Assembly: GCA_038210655.1 (NCBI GenBank)
Contig: JBBQWM010000020.1
Span: 1-64,000 of the forward strand
Length of the DNA stretch: 64,000 nt
Origin: 54-19 sp038210655
GTDB taxonomy: Bacteria > Chloroflexota > Chloroflexia > Chloroheliales > Chloroheliaceae
Direction of reading: 5' to 3'
This document shows positions 1 through 8,479 of this stretch, in pieces. The position numbers and the translations under genes were made by a program. The number at the start of each line of letters is the position of its first letter. Position 1 is the first letter of the stretch. The notes below the pieces were generated by a model. That model was not told where the DNA came from. It worked only from the letters and a program-made list of their open reading frames with translations, and searched no databases.

Positions 1-133
1 TAGTACAGGCTCAAAACTAAATACCGTTGCATTGTTTCAGTCTCTTACCAGAACTTACTGATTTAAGCCTTTGAACTCAATTGCTTTACGCTCACAATTT
101 GTTAATAGTATATTATTCTTATGTTGACGGCTA

Positions 134-208
134 TGGGGCGATCTTTATGGTCGCCCTCGTTGACCTGACATGGTGTTCACAGGCGACCACAAGGATCGCC
201 CCCTACAA
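134..208. repeat. Dispersed palindromic repeat, GGGGCGA family (copy 1)
   Basis: An imperfect inverted repeat: the left arm reads ggggcgatctttatggtcgc and the right arm is nearly its reverse complement, ending in cgccccctaca, with a spacer containing tggtgttcac. The same design recurs near 8375, 28302, 41527 and 49307. It lies downstream of nadE and could form a long hairpin. Bases 1-133 hold no gene or other signal that I can support. Confidence 0.8.
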
Positions 209-222
209 AGATTGGTTTTTAG

Positions 223-1110
223 CTAATAATCGACCGGGCGCAGATAGTAATCGTTGATGCTAGTATTACTGAGCATAGCGGTCGTTGGAAGGTGGCGTTT
301 CCAGTGGGTCGCGTCCAGCTTACCTTTGACCAGATCAAGCTCGGCGGCAGGCAGACCCATTTCGATCAAGCGTTCCCGGTGATAGCCGCGTAGCAAGAGC
401 GCCAGAATCAAATCGGCCCGCTTGTAGCTGATCCCAAAATCGCTCTCGTCGGTCTGGCCCTGGATCAAATCAGCCGAAGCCGGTTTGTGGACGATCACAT
501 CCGGCACGCCTACAAAATGGGCCAGTTCCCAGACCTGGCTTTTGTAAAGATCGCCAATTGGGTTGATCGGGGGCGAATCGTCGGCGTGCCAGGTAAAATA
601 GCCAAAAAGCCGTTCGCTTTTGTTGCCCGTCCCGACCGGCAGTGCATTATGCTTGGCGGACTGATCGAACAACACGATCATACGCATGCGGGCCATCACG
701 TTACCCCGACGACGACCGTCCGCGTCCGACTCAAACTCGGCTAGATAGCCCTCGACCGCCTTTGTAATCTCAATTGTGCGGTGCTGTACGCCCAGGTCAT
801 CGATCACCAGTTGGGCGTGATCGAGGCTTTCCTGGCTGCTGGTACGGTAGGGCATCCGCACTGCCAGCACGTTCTCGGCTCCCAGCGCCTCGGCGCATAA
901 ATACGTCACCAGAGCCGAGTCCACCCCGCCCGACAGCCCGACAATCGCCTTCGAGAAGCCCCGCCGCCGGGTAAGCTCGTCGCGTAAGAATTCGACCAGC
1001 CAGTCGCGCACCAGGGCTGGGTTCATTTTGAGCAACTCGCTACCGATTTCCTCGGCCCGTATACCGCTTTTGTCTAGCATTTCAAACTTTTTCGCTACGC
1101 TCAAGGCCAT
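223..1110 (-). CDS. nadE: NAD(+) synthetase, ammonia-dependent type
   Basis: Makes NAD from deamido-NAD, ATP and ammonia in the cytoplasm, the last step of NAD synthesis. The N-type ATP pyrophosphatase P-loop SGGVDSA is at residues 60-66, and downstream the family patterns VGTGNKSERLFGYFTWHADD and INPIGDLYKSQVWELA are clear. At 295 residues it has only the synthetase domain, with no glutaminase (nitrilase-like) domain, so ammonia must come from elsewhere. The ATG is preceded by GAGG at a suitable distance. It is transcribed alone. Confidence 0.95.
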   Translation of the reverse strand: MALSVAKKFEMLDKSGIRAEEIGSELLKMNPALVRDWLVEFLRDELTRRRGFSKAIVGLSGGVDSALVTYLCAEALGAENVLAVRMPYRTSSQESLDHAQLVIDDLGVQHRTIEITKAVEGYLAEFESDADGRRRGNVMARMRMIVLFDQSAKHNALPVGTGNKSERLFGYFTWHADDSPPINPIGDLYKSQVWELAHFVGVPDVIVHKPASADLIQGQTDESDFGISYKRADLILALLLRGYHRERLIEMGLPAAELDLVKGKLDATHWKRHLPTTAMLSNTSINDYYLRPVDY

Positions 1111-1189
1111 GTTACAACCTCTATCTTTCTAACCTTTAACCGTCTTTACCCCATCGCTCCCGGTTATTATACTACCAAACGGCAAAAAG

Positions 1190-1240
1190 GCTAAATAAAG
1201 AGGATTGGAAAAGATTATTTTCCAATCCTCTTTATTTAGC
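1190..1240. repeat. Perfect 23-bp inverted repeat with 5-nt loop
   Basis: Arms at 1190-1212 and 1218-1240 are exact reverse complements (gctaaataaagaggattgga and three more bases) around the loop gatta. It lies between nadE and the 3' side of the metalloprotease gene. No run of T follows the stem on either strand, so it is not a normal intrinsic terminator; it may be a small mobile hairpin or an RNA-processing stem. Confidence 0.85.
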
Positions 1241-1362
1241 GTTATAATAGCCGACAGCCATTGACGGAGCAATATCTAACAGCTACATTGGAGAAAACCG
1301 CCCCAGGCGACGGCAGGCAATTTACCTGCCGCCCTGGAGCCAAAACCAACTTACCACCCCAA

Positions 1363-3306
1363 CTATTGCTTACTTGCGACTACACACGGCCCTAGTAAAT
1401 TAGCCGCGAGGTTGCCGGTCGTAAGGGCATTGATCTGTTTGCCACCAAACCCGGCTACCTTAATATTTTTCAGCTTTAACCCCTTGGACAGGGTTATACC
1501 ATTTTTGGTCGGGTCGGTTGCGGCAAGTCCGGTAGCCTGGATCGTGATGCGCGGGCCAGCCGCACAACTCCCCCCGTCAATCACCAGACCGGTATTGACC
1601 GGAGCAGCATAAGACGAACTCATTAAGACGGTCGTCCCGCCCATGGCGTTAGCATCAAAGGTAATTACGGTGTTGTTGGCGGCGTTCGCCAGATGGAACG
1701 AAAGTGAATTGTTAGTTCCCCCTGTCCCATCATCGGTACCCTGGGTTACGGTTGCACTAGGAATGTTGGTAGGGGCAATCGTAACCGTAAAACCTTTCGC
1801 AGTTTGCGCGGTAACGTTAATCGTGATTTGGTTGGTCGGATCGGTCAGGGTAGTGCCAAGCGCCCATTTGCCTGCCGCGTCGCCGGTCTGATTAGGGCCA
1901 CCTTGCGGTTGCCGCAAGGCATCCAGGGCCGCACCCGGTGGTGGGAATAGCCAGGCTACCGCGACATTCGCCCCCGTGCGCGTCGTATCGACATCCTCGA
2001 TAATAATCGCATCGACAGTTGGCAATTTCACATCGTAACCCTGCTGTTTACGGGCTTCAACCGTATAAAATCGGGTTGCGGGAGTGGCTATCGAAGGCAC
2101 TATAATCATATATTTGCTGTTAGCGTCAGTCGGGGTTTGCTCCGACAGACTATCGAGCGTAAACGTTTGCGACCCGCCGGTTCGGTCGTAAGTTAGCTTT
2201 CGAGCGGCTGGAATGAAGCCCATCGAATCCTTATTATAGGCTACACTGCCTTGTCCCAGGCAGCCATAGGTCGGGTCGGTCGCCAGGTTGCAATTGGCCT
2301 GCGGATTGCTGACGACATCCCACGAACTGCTATACTCGTAGCCGAGCGAACCGCCGGAGTGAGGCGACCCAAAAGCGTGTGAAATTTCGTGAGCCAAAAT
2401 ACCGTGTTCCGCCCAACCAAAAGTTGAATTGGCCCCGCTATAAGGCATCCAGGTCGCTCGCCAGTTTTTAGTCTTGCCACCGAGGGTAATCGTCCCGGTT
2501 GAGCCACCAAAAGCCGAACCGCCCAAATCGCCATTAAGCATGAAGTTGATCCCAAAATAGTTATCGAGATTGGTCAAGCCACTGGCATTTCCACAATCCA
2601 GCGCGATCTGATCGCTACCACTGCCACCAAATCCGCCCGGCAAAGCCCCATATTCAGCGTAGGTTTTGGGCAAAGTGTGCCAACCACTCGCTGTACTGTT
2701 ATCCAGGTTAGCCGCGTCGTAGGACATTTCGCGGATGTAATGGTTAAAGCCGGGCTTGGTGTTGCTCAACTGCGTCGTGAAAAAGGCCAAAGGCTGCGGT
2801 TCGAGGGCCGGAACATCGGCGTATTTGCACATCAAGGAAATAAAAGGCTGGTTGCCGATTACATTCGGGCTGATCTTAGCCCCGGCACTGGTATCCAACT
2901 GCACGTTCTGGACTGAAACGGTGTTGATGTCGATACCGGCCACACGGGTAGTTGTCAGGGTTCCATCTAGCTTGATCGGCTTGTTGTCAATGCTCAGCAC
3001 CCGCTCCCCCAGGCGCGGGTCTAAGGCCAGTTGGTAGCGTTTGCCACTGGCCTCGGTCAAGCTATAGCTAACCGACGACTTGAGGCCAGAACCGGGCTGC
3101 GGGTCGCCCCATTTGATCGAGAAAATCCCGGCAAGCGAAACCGGAGTGGGCTGGACTGGCCCGCCGGTCTGCCCAAAGGCTAACCCACCGTTTGCAAATA
3201 GCAATCCACTTATGATAATTACGAGGGAAATTTTGGCGCTGATACGCCGAAGGGGTGATAAAGCTGTCAACCTTAACAACCGTCGCAAGACAAAAAAAGG
3301 TCTCAT
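1363..3306 (-). CDS. Secreted zinc metalloprotease with beta-helix-like C-terminus
   Basis: A secreted peptidase of 647 residues. The N-terminus has Arg-rich residues and then a hydrophobic signal segment (about 25-45) ending near AFGQ. The zinc motif HEISHAFGSPHS at 306-317 fits the HExxHxxGxxH[S/D] pattern of metzincin-like and gametolysin/M6-type peptidases. The last ~130 residues (from about SLSFHLANAANNTVITFD) resemble the opening of right-handed beta-helix repeats in surface proteins. GGGAGC precedes the ATG. The exact peptidase family and substrate cannot be told from sequence alone. It is transcribed alone. Confidence 0.8.
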   Translation of the reverse strand: MRPFFVLRRLLRLTALSPLRRISAKISLVIIISGLLFANGGLAFGQTGGPVQPTPVSLAGIFSIKWGDPQPGSGLKSSVSYSLTEASGKRYQLALDPRLGERVLSIDNKPIKLDGTLTTTRVAGIDINTVSVQNVQLDTSAGAKISPNVIGNQPFISLMCKYADVPALEPQPLAFFTTQLSNTKPGFNHYIREMSYDAANLDNSTASGWHTLPKTYAEYGALPGGFGGSGSDQIALDCGNASGLTNLDNYFGINFMLNGDLGGSAFGGSTGTITLGGKTKNWRATWMPYSGANSTFGWAEHGILAHEISHAFGSPHSGGSLGYEYSSSWDVVSNPQANCNLATDPTYGCLGQGSVAYNKDSMGFIPAARKLTYDRTGGSQTFTLDSLSEQTPTDANSKYMIIVPSIATPATRFYTVEARKQQGYDVKLPTVDAIIIEDVDTTRTGANVAVAWLFPPPGAALDALRQPQGGPNQTGDAAGKWALGTTLTDPTNQITINVTAQTAKGFTVTIAPTNIPSATVTQGTDDGTGGTNNSLSFHLANAANNTVITFDANAMGGTTVLMSSSYAAPVNTGLVIDGGSCAAGPRITIQATGLAATDPTKNGITLSKGLKLKNIKVAGFGGKQINALTTGNLAANLLGPCVVASKQ

Positions 3307-3561
3307 TATAAGCTCCCAATTCTAGCTAGATGATTATAAATCGATGTAAAGTTGCGGTCAAAATCACAGACCAAACCGAGAATCAAACTTTGGCTTTTTG
3401 AACAAATGCACTAATCCTAATGCGTATACTAAGGATCAATTTTTTAAGGGATAGAGGGTAGTCTTACTTATAAACTGCTCTGGCAAGACTGTAGCTATCA
3501 TAGCATATCTGGTCTTGCTCGTCTATGACTATGTTATTATTTTAATATTACATTTTTCTTT

Positions 3562-4347
3562 TTAATAGCCCTTCCATTCGGGTTTGCGCTTCTCGACAAA
3601 AGCGGTCAGCCCCTCTTTGGAGTCTTCGGTTAAAATGCTCATCGTTAGCATCGTGCTAAGATAGCGCAAGGCTTCCCCAAAAGGCATCTGGTCGGCATTG
3701 TAAAGAGCATCTTTACCCAGCTTCATAATCGAAGGACTTTTGCTTGCCAACTCTTCCGCCAGATTGTCCACTTCGGTGGTCAGTTCGTCGGCCTTGACTA
3801 CCCGCGTTACAAGGCCGATGCGTTCGGCTTCGTGCGCGTCGATCTGCCGCCCGGTAAACATCAGATCGTAGGCTTTTTTGCGTCCGATGTTCTTAATCAA
3901 AATCGCCGAGATCATCATGGGAAAAAGCCCGACATTGATCTCCGGCGTACCAAAGCGGGCCGCTTCGCTGGCAATTACAAAATCGCACGAAGCCGCCAGC
4001 CCACACCCGCCTGCCAGAGCCACCCCTTGCACGGCGGCAATCACTGGCTTGCCCAGCCCCGGTATTAATTCCCACAGCCCCACAAAAGTCTCGCGCTGGA
4101 CGTAACGTTGGTATTCGTTGACAGTCTGCTGGCTTTCGGCAAGGTCGGCTCCGGCGCAAAAGGCTTTATCACCCGCTCCGCTCAAGACCACCACCCGAAT
4201 TGCCGGGTCGTCCTTACATTCCTCGAAAGCCCGCACCAATTCGGCAATCGTAGCCGCATTCAAAGCGTTGCGCTTAGCGGGCCGATTGATAGTGATATTC
4301 GCCCGCGCCTCGACCCGTTCCAGTCGCACGTTCTCGTAAGGTTCCAT
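3562..4347 (-). CDS. Enoyl-CoA hydratase/isomerase family protein
   Basis: A crotonase-fold protein of 261 residues, the usual family size. It shows INRPAKRNALNAATIAEL at the N-terminus, the oxyanion-hole segment GDKAFCAGADL near 60 and LAGGCGLAASCDFVIAS near 110, and the C-terminal FVEKRKPEWKGY. It probably hydrates or isomerises a 2-enoyl-CoA in fatty acid or amino acid breakdown; the exact substrate is unknown. GAGG precedes the start. Its first ~74 bases overlap the 3' end of the HEAT-repeat gene upstream in a different frame, which is unusual. Confidence 0.9.
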   Translation of the reverse strand: MEPYENVRLERVEARANITINRPAKRNALNAATIAELVRAFEECKDDPAIRVVVLSGAGDKAFCAGADLAESQQTVNEYQRYVQRETFVGLWELIPGLGKPVIAAVQGVALAGGCGLAASCDFVIASEAARFGTPEINVGLFPMMISAILIKNIGRKKAYDLMFTGRQIDAHEAERIGLVTRVVKADELTTEVDNLAEELASKSPSIMKLGKDALYNADQMPFGEALRYLSTMLTMSILTEDSKEGLTAFVEKRKPEWKGY

Positions 4348-4930
4348 CTTTGGCTGCCTCTCTTATTATCTCAAGTGCTGCTTTCATTCTGGTTTGAGCG
4401 TACCATTCTGTTTCAAGAGCCAAAGCTTGCTGTAATGCATTAAAACCTTCAATTGCTTTAAGCTCACCCAATGACCAGGCCGCCATACCGCGCAAAGAAA
4501 CATCAGGAGACTTTAAGGCCTGAACCAGTACCGGAATGGCAGGCTGATAACCGATGGCTCCCAATGTCATTGCCAACGTTCTACGTACTTCTATATCTTT
4601 TTCTAGCTCTATAAAGTGTTTTAACAAAACATCTCCACCTTCAGACTTGCGGACTTTTGCCAGTGCTTCAGCTGCCGAATTACGTACCTCCGCTGATGGA
4701 TCGTTTAAACATTCAAGCAGGACAGGCACAGCAGTTTTAGCATGCCTCATACCCAGGATATAACATAAATATTGACGAGTGTTGTGGGATGTACTGGTTT
4801 GAAGAGCAACTATAAGCTCCTTAACCGAGCCTTCCCTGAGTAACTGGCGCTTAACAAGGTAATTTTCGGAGCCAGTATTGGTTGGGGTTTCTGCCAATCG
4901 GATTATTTCTCCGGCCCTTAAACTCTTCAT
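4274..4930 (-). CDS. HEAT-repeat protein, possible orphan immunity protein
   Basis: 218 residues made of HEAT/PBS-lyase-type helical repeats, for example AVPVLLECLNDPSAEVRNSA and AIPVLVQALKSPDVSLRGMA, with no enzyme motif. HEAT proteins of this size often bind other proteins, and in polymorphic toxin loci some act as immunity proteins. Upstream on the same strand are a palindromic repeat and then a toxin-like fragment, which makes an immunity origin possible but unproven. The last ~25 residues (after EIIREAAKDG) run through the start of the hydratase gene in another frame, so the original stop may have been lost. The start has no good ribosome-binding site. Confidence 0.7.
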   Translation of the reverse strand: MKSLRAGEIIRLAETPTNTGSENYLVKRQLLREGSVKELIVALQTSTSHNTRQYLCYILGMRHAKTAVPVLLECLNDPSAEVRNSAAEALAKVRKSEGGDVLLKHFIELEKDIEVRRTLAMTLGAIGYQPAIPVLVQALKSPDVSLRGMAAWSLGELKAIEGFNALQQALALETEWYAQTRMKAALEIIREAAKDGTLRERATGTGRGAGEYHYQSAR

Positions 4931-4962
4931 ACTTCACCATTCTTGCGACCTTAAAAATTATC

Positions 4963-5089
4963 GTAACCGTTCACGACCAGACGGCTAACCAAACTTAGAT
5001 TCTTCGGCGGGGAGCTTACTTTAGTAAAAATCCAGCTGATGTCCCGCCTTACACCCCCGAAAAGGGGCGTGACATATCGTGAACAGTTA
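4963..5089. repeat. Palindromic repeat of the TAACYGTTCA family (copy N2)
   Basis: Outer arms gtaaccgttcacg (4963 onward) and cgtgaacagttaa (to 5089) are near-perfect reverse complements. Inside is agattcttcggcgggga, which is shared with copies near 18430-18542 and 24320-24440. The right edge supplies the TAA that closes the toxin-like reading frame on the minus strand. Confidence 0.75.
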
Positions 5090-5374
5090 AAAATTATCTT
5101 TACCTTGATGTACCTCGCCATCAGGGTAAACATTGGTATGTTTTTGACCACCATGTTGAACATTCCAATGTTCCCCACCATGTTGGTCGTGCGCCCACTC
5201 CCAGACATTACCATCTTTATCCAAATAGCCTTTACCTTGTGGATTTTTAACAGCTTCAGGATTACCTTTACGAACAGGTGGTATGTAAGGATGTTTACCG
5301 CCAACTGGCAATTTATCCACCGGATGTTTGAGATGTGGCCTGGGGCTTCCACTTTTATCTTTTGGAACAGCGCT
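5087..5374 (-). pseudogene. Polymorphic-toxin C-terminal domain remnant
   Basis: The open frame encodes a basic Pro-rich linker (SPRPHLKHPVDKLPVGGKHP) and then a compact domain with KGNPEAVKNPQGKGYLDKDG, NVWEWAHDQHGGEHWNVQH and TNVYPDGEVHQGKDNF. From memory this resembles C-terminal polymorphic toxin domains (type 37-like), which normally sit at the end of long secreted proteins. Here nothing upstream is in frame: a stop lies just before position 5374, and the next ~70 bases towards surE give short open pieces in other frames. The stop codon comes from the edge of a repeat. I read it as a degraded toxin tail; the domain assignment is moderately sure. Confidence 0.55.
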
Positions 5375-5440
5375 TTAGCCGCCTCTTCATCCATTTTACA
5401 CCATCTTTGGGCCAAATAGCCTTGCTAAAATACACCGCGT

Positions 5441-6223
5441 CTAAAACTGCCAGCCCTTAATCTTTTCCAATAAAGTATAGCTGGTCAGATCGAGCTTGAG
5501 AGGTGTAATACTGATTTTATTGTCGGCGATAGCCGCCACGTCGGTACCTTCAATGATATGACCGCTAGGCCGTTCGCCACCGATCCAGTAATAATTTCGC
5601 CCACGCGGGTCTTGCCGCTTGTAAAGCTCGTCCCGGTAGATGCGTCGCCCCTGCCGGGTCACTTCGATCTCGCCGATTTCATCAAAATTCAGGTTCGGCA
5701 CATTTATATTGAGCAGCAAATCAGAAGTGAGGGTCAAACCACCTTCTTCACCCTTCAAACCCTTCAAGAAAAGCGTTACCATGCGGTTGGCAAAGCGGGC
5801 CGCCCCATCGTAATTAAAAGTCACATATTCATTGACCGAGAAAGCCATGGCCGGAATACCTGTAATATGGGCCTCCATCGCGGCAGCAACCGTCCCACTA
5901 TAGGTCACGTCGTCGCCCAGGTTTGGGCCGTTGTTGATGCCGCTTATTACCAGATCGGGCAACTCCGGCATCAGGCCCAACCCGGCCAGCGTTACACAGT
6001 CGGCGGGTGTGCCATCGGTCGTAAAAATCTCCAAACCGTTGAACCATTCGACTTGATTGACCCGTAAGGGGCGATCCATTGTCTTGTTGTGTCCGCTCGC
6101 GCTCCAATTGCGGTCGGGCGCGATCACCGTCACCTCTACTTCCGAGACTGCTGCGACTGCCTCGTAGAGCGCGTGCAGCCCTCGGCTGTCCGCCCCATCA
6201 TCATTGGTCAAAAGTACGCGCAA
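5441..6223 (-). CDS. surE: 5'/3'-nucleotidase SurE
   Basis: A survival protein E-type metal-dependent nucleotidase that removes phosphate from nucleoside monophosphates in the cytoplasm. It begins MRVLLTNDDGADSRGL with the metal-binding DD pair, and continues with IAPDRNWSASGHNKT, VISGINNGPNLGDDVTYSGT and PAMAFSV, all SurE hallmarks. I place the start at the TTG at 6223, because GAGGAG lies 7 bases upstream and the family begins there; a longer frame from 6280 adds 19 unrelated residues. About 260 residues, normal size. Confidence 0.93.
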   Translation of the reverse strand: MRVLLTNDDGADSRGLHALYEAVAAVSEVEVTVIAPDRNWSASGHNKTMDRPLRVNQVEWFNGLEIFTTDGTPADCVTLAGLGLMPELPDLVISGINNGPNLGDDVTYSGTVAAAMEAHITGIPAMAFSVNEYVTFNYDGAARFANRMVTLFLKGLKGEEGGLTLTSDLLLNINVPNLNFDEIGEIEVTRQGRRIYRDELYKRQDPRGRNYYWIGGERPSGHIIEGTDVAAIADNKISITPLKLDLTSYTLLEKIKGWQF

Positions 6224-6330
6224 AACTGTTCTCCTCGTTTTGAGTTCATCTAAGGTCAGCAGTAAAGGATATATCGGCAAGGCGTATGATGCTACGCCCT
6301 GCCGAAGGATTGTATACGGGTTTAGGGGAT

Positions 6331-7545
6331 TTATTTGTCGTTGAGCGCCGCGACCCCCGGTAGGGTCTTGCCTTCCAGAAATTCGAGGCTGGCCCCACCG
6401 CCGGTGCTGATGTGGGTCATCTTGTCGGCTAGACCGGCCTGTTCGACCGCCGCCACGCTGTCACCACCACCGATGATAGTCGTACCCTGGACGTGAGCCA
6501 TCGCCTGAGCTACCGCCAAGGTACCTTTGGCAAAGGGCGGCATCTCAAACACGCCCATCGGCCCGTTCCAGACAACTGTTTTAGCCGAAGCCAGATAGCC
6601 CTTGAACTGCTCGGCGGTCTGGGGGCCAATATCGAGGATACGCCAGCCCGTACCAACCTTGTCGGGAGTCGTCACCTGAGTAGCGGCCTCAACCGAAAAA
6701 GCATTGGCAATCACGACATCGACCGGCAGCACTAGCTTTCCGGCCCCGGCTTCTTCGATCAACTTACGGGCTACGTCTAGCTTATCATCCTCCACTAGCG
6801 AGTCGCCCACTTCCAAACCCTGGGCCTTAAAGAAAGTGTTTGCCATCCCGCCCCCGATCAGCAATTGGTCGGTCTTGCTCAACAAATTCTCGATCACCCC
6901 GATTTTGTCCGAGACTTTAGCGCCGCCCAGCACTGCCACAAAAGGTCGTTCCGGGTCGCTCAGAGCCTTGCCCATGTAGTCCAGTTCTTTTTGCATCAGA
7001 TAGCCCGCCACTGCCGGTTGCAAATAGTGGGTTACACCTTCGGTCGAACTGTGGGCGCGGTGGGCCGTCCCAAAGGCATCGTTGACAAAGATGTCGCCTA
7101 GCTTTGCCAGGTTTTGGGCCAGGGTCGGGTCGTTCTTTTCATCGTCCGACTTGAACTTCTCGCTCGAAGGGTCCATCTTGGCCGGGAAGCGCACGTTTTC
7201 CAGCAGCACGATTTCGCCCGGTTGGAGCGCATTTACGGCTGCTTCGACCGCTGGCCCCTGACAATCGTCCAGCTTTTTGACCGGTTGACCCAGCAGTTCG
7301 GATAGACGCGCCGCGACCGGGTCAAGCCGCAACTTGGGGTCTGGCCCTTTGGGACGACCCAAATGGCTCATCAGCACCACCTTCGCGCCGTGTTTCACCA
7401 GATATTGAATAGTTGGCAAGGCCGCCCTTATCCTGGTATCGTCGGTGACGGCCCCGGTTTGCTTGTCCAACGGCACGTTAAAGTCCACCCGTGCCAGCAC
7501 TCGTTTGCCCTGTACATCCACATCCTCGATAGTTTTCTTGTTCAT
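6331..7545 (-). CDS. pgk: Phosphoglycerate kinase
   Basis: A glycolytic enzyme that transfers phosphate from 1,3-bisphosphoglycerate to ADP. It has RVDFNVPLD at the N-terminus, SHLGRPKG, LLENVRF, AVLGGAKVSDKIGVIENLL, WNGPMGVFE and the ADP/ATP loop GGGDSVAA near the C-terminus; 404 residues is usual. The ATG at 7545 has AAGGAGA 5 bases upstream, which favours it over an in-frame ATG 78 bases further up. No gap (glyceraldehyde-3-phosphate dehydrogenase) gene is adjacent. It is transcribed away from the tetR promoter. Confidence 0.97.
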   Translation of the reverse strand: MNKKTIEDVDVQGKRVLARVDFNVPLDKQTGAVTDDTRIRAALPTIQYLVKHGAKVVLMSHLGRPKGPDPKLRLDPVAARLSELLGQPVKKLDDCQGPAVEAAVNALQPGEIVLLENVRFPAKMDPSSEKFKSDDEKNDPTLAQNLAKLGDIFVNDAFGTAHRAHSSTEGVTHYLQPAVAGYLMQKELDYMGKALSDPERPFVAVLGGAKVSDKIGVIENLLSKTDQLLIGGGMANTFFKAQGLEVGDSLVEDDKLDVARKLIEEAGAGKLVLPVDVVIANAFSVEAATQVTTPDKVGTGWRILDIGPQTAEQFKGYLASAKTVVWNGPMGVFEMPPFAKGTLAVAQAMAHVQGTTIIGGGDSVAAVEQAGLADKMTHISTGGGASLEFLEGKTLPGVAALNDK

Positions 7546-7660
7546 TTCATTCTCCTTGTTCACACCGTTTTGCACCTTTTGCGTCATTGTGAGACGCAGC
7601 AAAGCCCCAGCAGGTTTTGCCATACATTAAAATGACCGGTAAACAATTACAAAGTTTCTA

Positions 7661-7689
7661 TTGATTTTAAACGTTTTATTTGTTACAAT
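7661..7689 (+). promoter_or_regulatory. Sigma-70-type promoter of tetR-like gene
   Basis: TTGATT at 7661-7666 and TACAAT at 7684-7689 are separated by 17 bases. The predicted start falls inside the palindrome at 7694-7718, just before the gene. Confidence 0.7.
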
Positions 7690-7693
7690 TAAC

Positions 7694-7718
7694 ACAACCG
7701 ACGAGTCAGTCGGTTTGT
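7694..7718. promoter_or_regulatory. Probable TetR autoregulatory operator
   Basis: ACAACCGAC, six bases, then GTCGGTTTGT form an inverted repeat. It sits over the predicted transcription start and directly before the TetR-family coding region, the typical place for self-repression. Confidence 0.65.
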
Positions 7719-7719
7719 A

Positions 7720-8340
7720 GTGAAACAGAGGGATGGCGCAAGCTTGGACAGACAAACTAAAAGTCAACTACGTCTTAGCCGAATATTGGATGCCGCTGTG
7801 GATGTCTTTTCCCAGAAAGGCTACAAAGACTCGGCCGTAGACGACATTGCCAGCGAGTCGCAGACCTCTAAAGGCGGCATTTATTTTTATTTTCCCAACA
7901 AGCAGGCTATTTTTCTGGCCTTGCTCGACCGGATGGCGGGTCTACTGCAGTCGCGGGCCGAGAGCGCGATGGCGGCAGAGCCGGATTTGAGCAAAAAAGG
8001 CGATGTGGCCCTGGCGACTATTCTACAGACTTTTGCCGGACACCGCACCCTGACCCATTTGTTTCTGGTCGAGGCGCTGGGGGCCGGGCGCGAGTTTAAC
8101 GCCAAGATAATGCAAATCCACGCATCCTTTACCGAGCTTATCAAAGCCTACCTGGACGAGGCCGTCGCCAACGCTATTATAGCACCTTTGGAGACCGATG
8201 TGGCAAGCGTAGCCTGGTTCGGGGCGGTCAACGAGGTGGTCACGCGCTGGGTGCTAACCGGGCAACCCGCTCAATTGCAAGAGGCATATCCGGCCTTGCG
8301 CGATCTGTTGCGACGCGGTATAGGATTGGCGGTCGTTTAG
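7720..8340 (+). CDS. TetR/AcrR family transcriptional regulator
   Basis: 206 residues with an N-terminal helix-turn-helix (ILDAAVDVFSQKGYKDSAVD, then TSKGGIYFYFPNKQAIFLAL), followed by a helical ligand-binding domain with no recognisable specificity. The assigned start is GTG at 7720; a TTG about 24 bases later is possible. A promoter and a palindrome lie just upstream, so autoregulation is likely. The next gene downstream is menF after a palindromic repeat, so control of the menaquinone genes cannot be assumed. Confidence 0.9.
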   Translation: MKQRDGASLDRQTKSQLRLSRILDAAVDVFSQKGYKDSAVDDIASESQTSKGGIYFYFPNKQAIFLALLDRMAGLLQSRAESAMAAEPDLSKKGDVALATILQTFAGHRTLTHLFLVEALGAGREFNAKIMQIHASFTELIKAYLDEAVANAIIAPLETDVASVAWFGAVNEVVTRWVLTGQPAQLQEAYPALRDLLRRGIGLAVV

Positions 8341-8374
8341 GACAAATCTACCGCAACAGGATAGGGAATTATTT

Positions 8375-8450
8375 TGTAGGGGCGACCCTTGTGATCGCCC
8401 GTGAACACCGGGCCGGGTCTAAGAGGGCGACCACATGGGTCGCCCCTACA
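8375..8450. repeat. Dispersed palindromic repeat, GGGGCGA family (copy 2)
   Basis: Starts tgtaggggcgacccttgtga and ends in the near reverse complement tgggtcgcccctaca, with gtgaacaccgggcc in the middle. It lies between tetR and menF. Confidence 0.85.
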
Positions 8451-8479
8451 AAAATTATCTTTAGAAGGCAGGCAAAGTA

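Noticed and set aside
4951..5415. 154-codon minus-strand frame through the toxin remnant and repeat
   Set aside because: It crosses the palindromic repeat and is in a different frame from the recognisable toxin domain.
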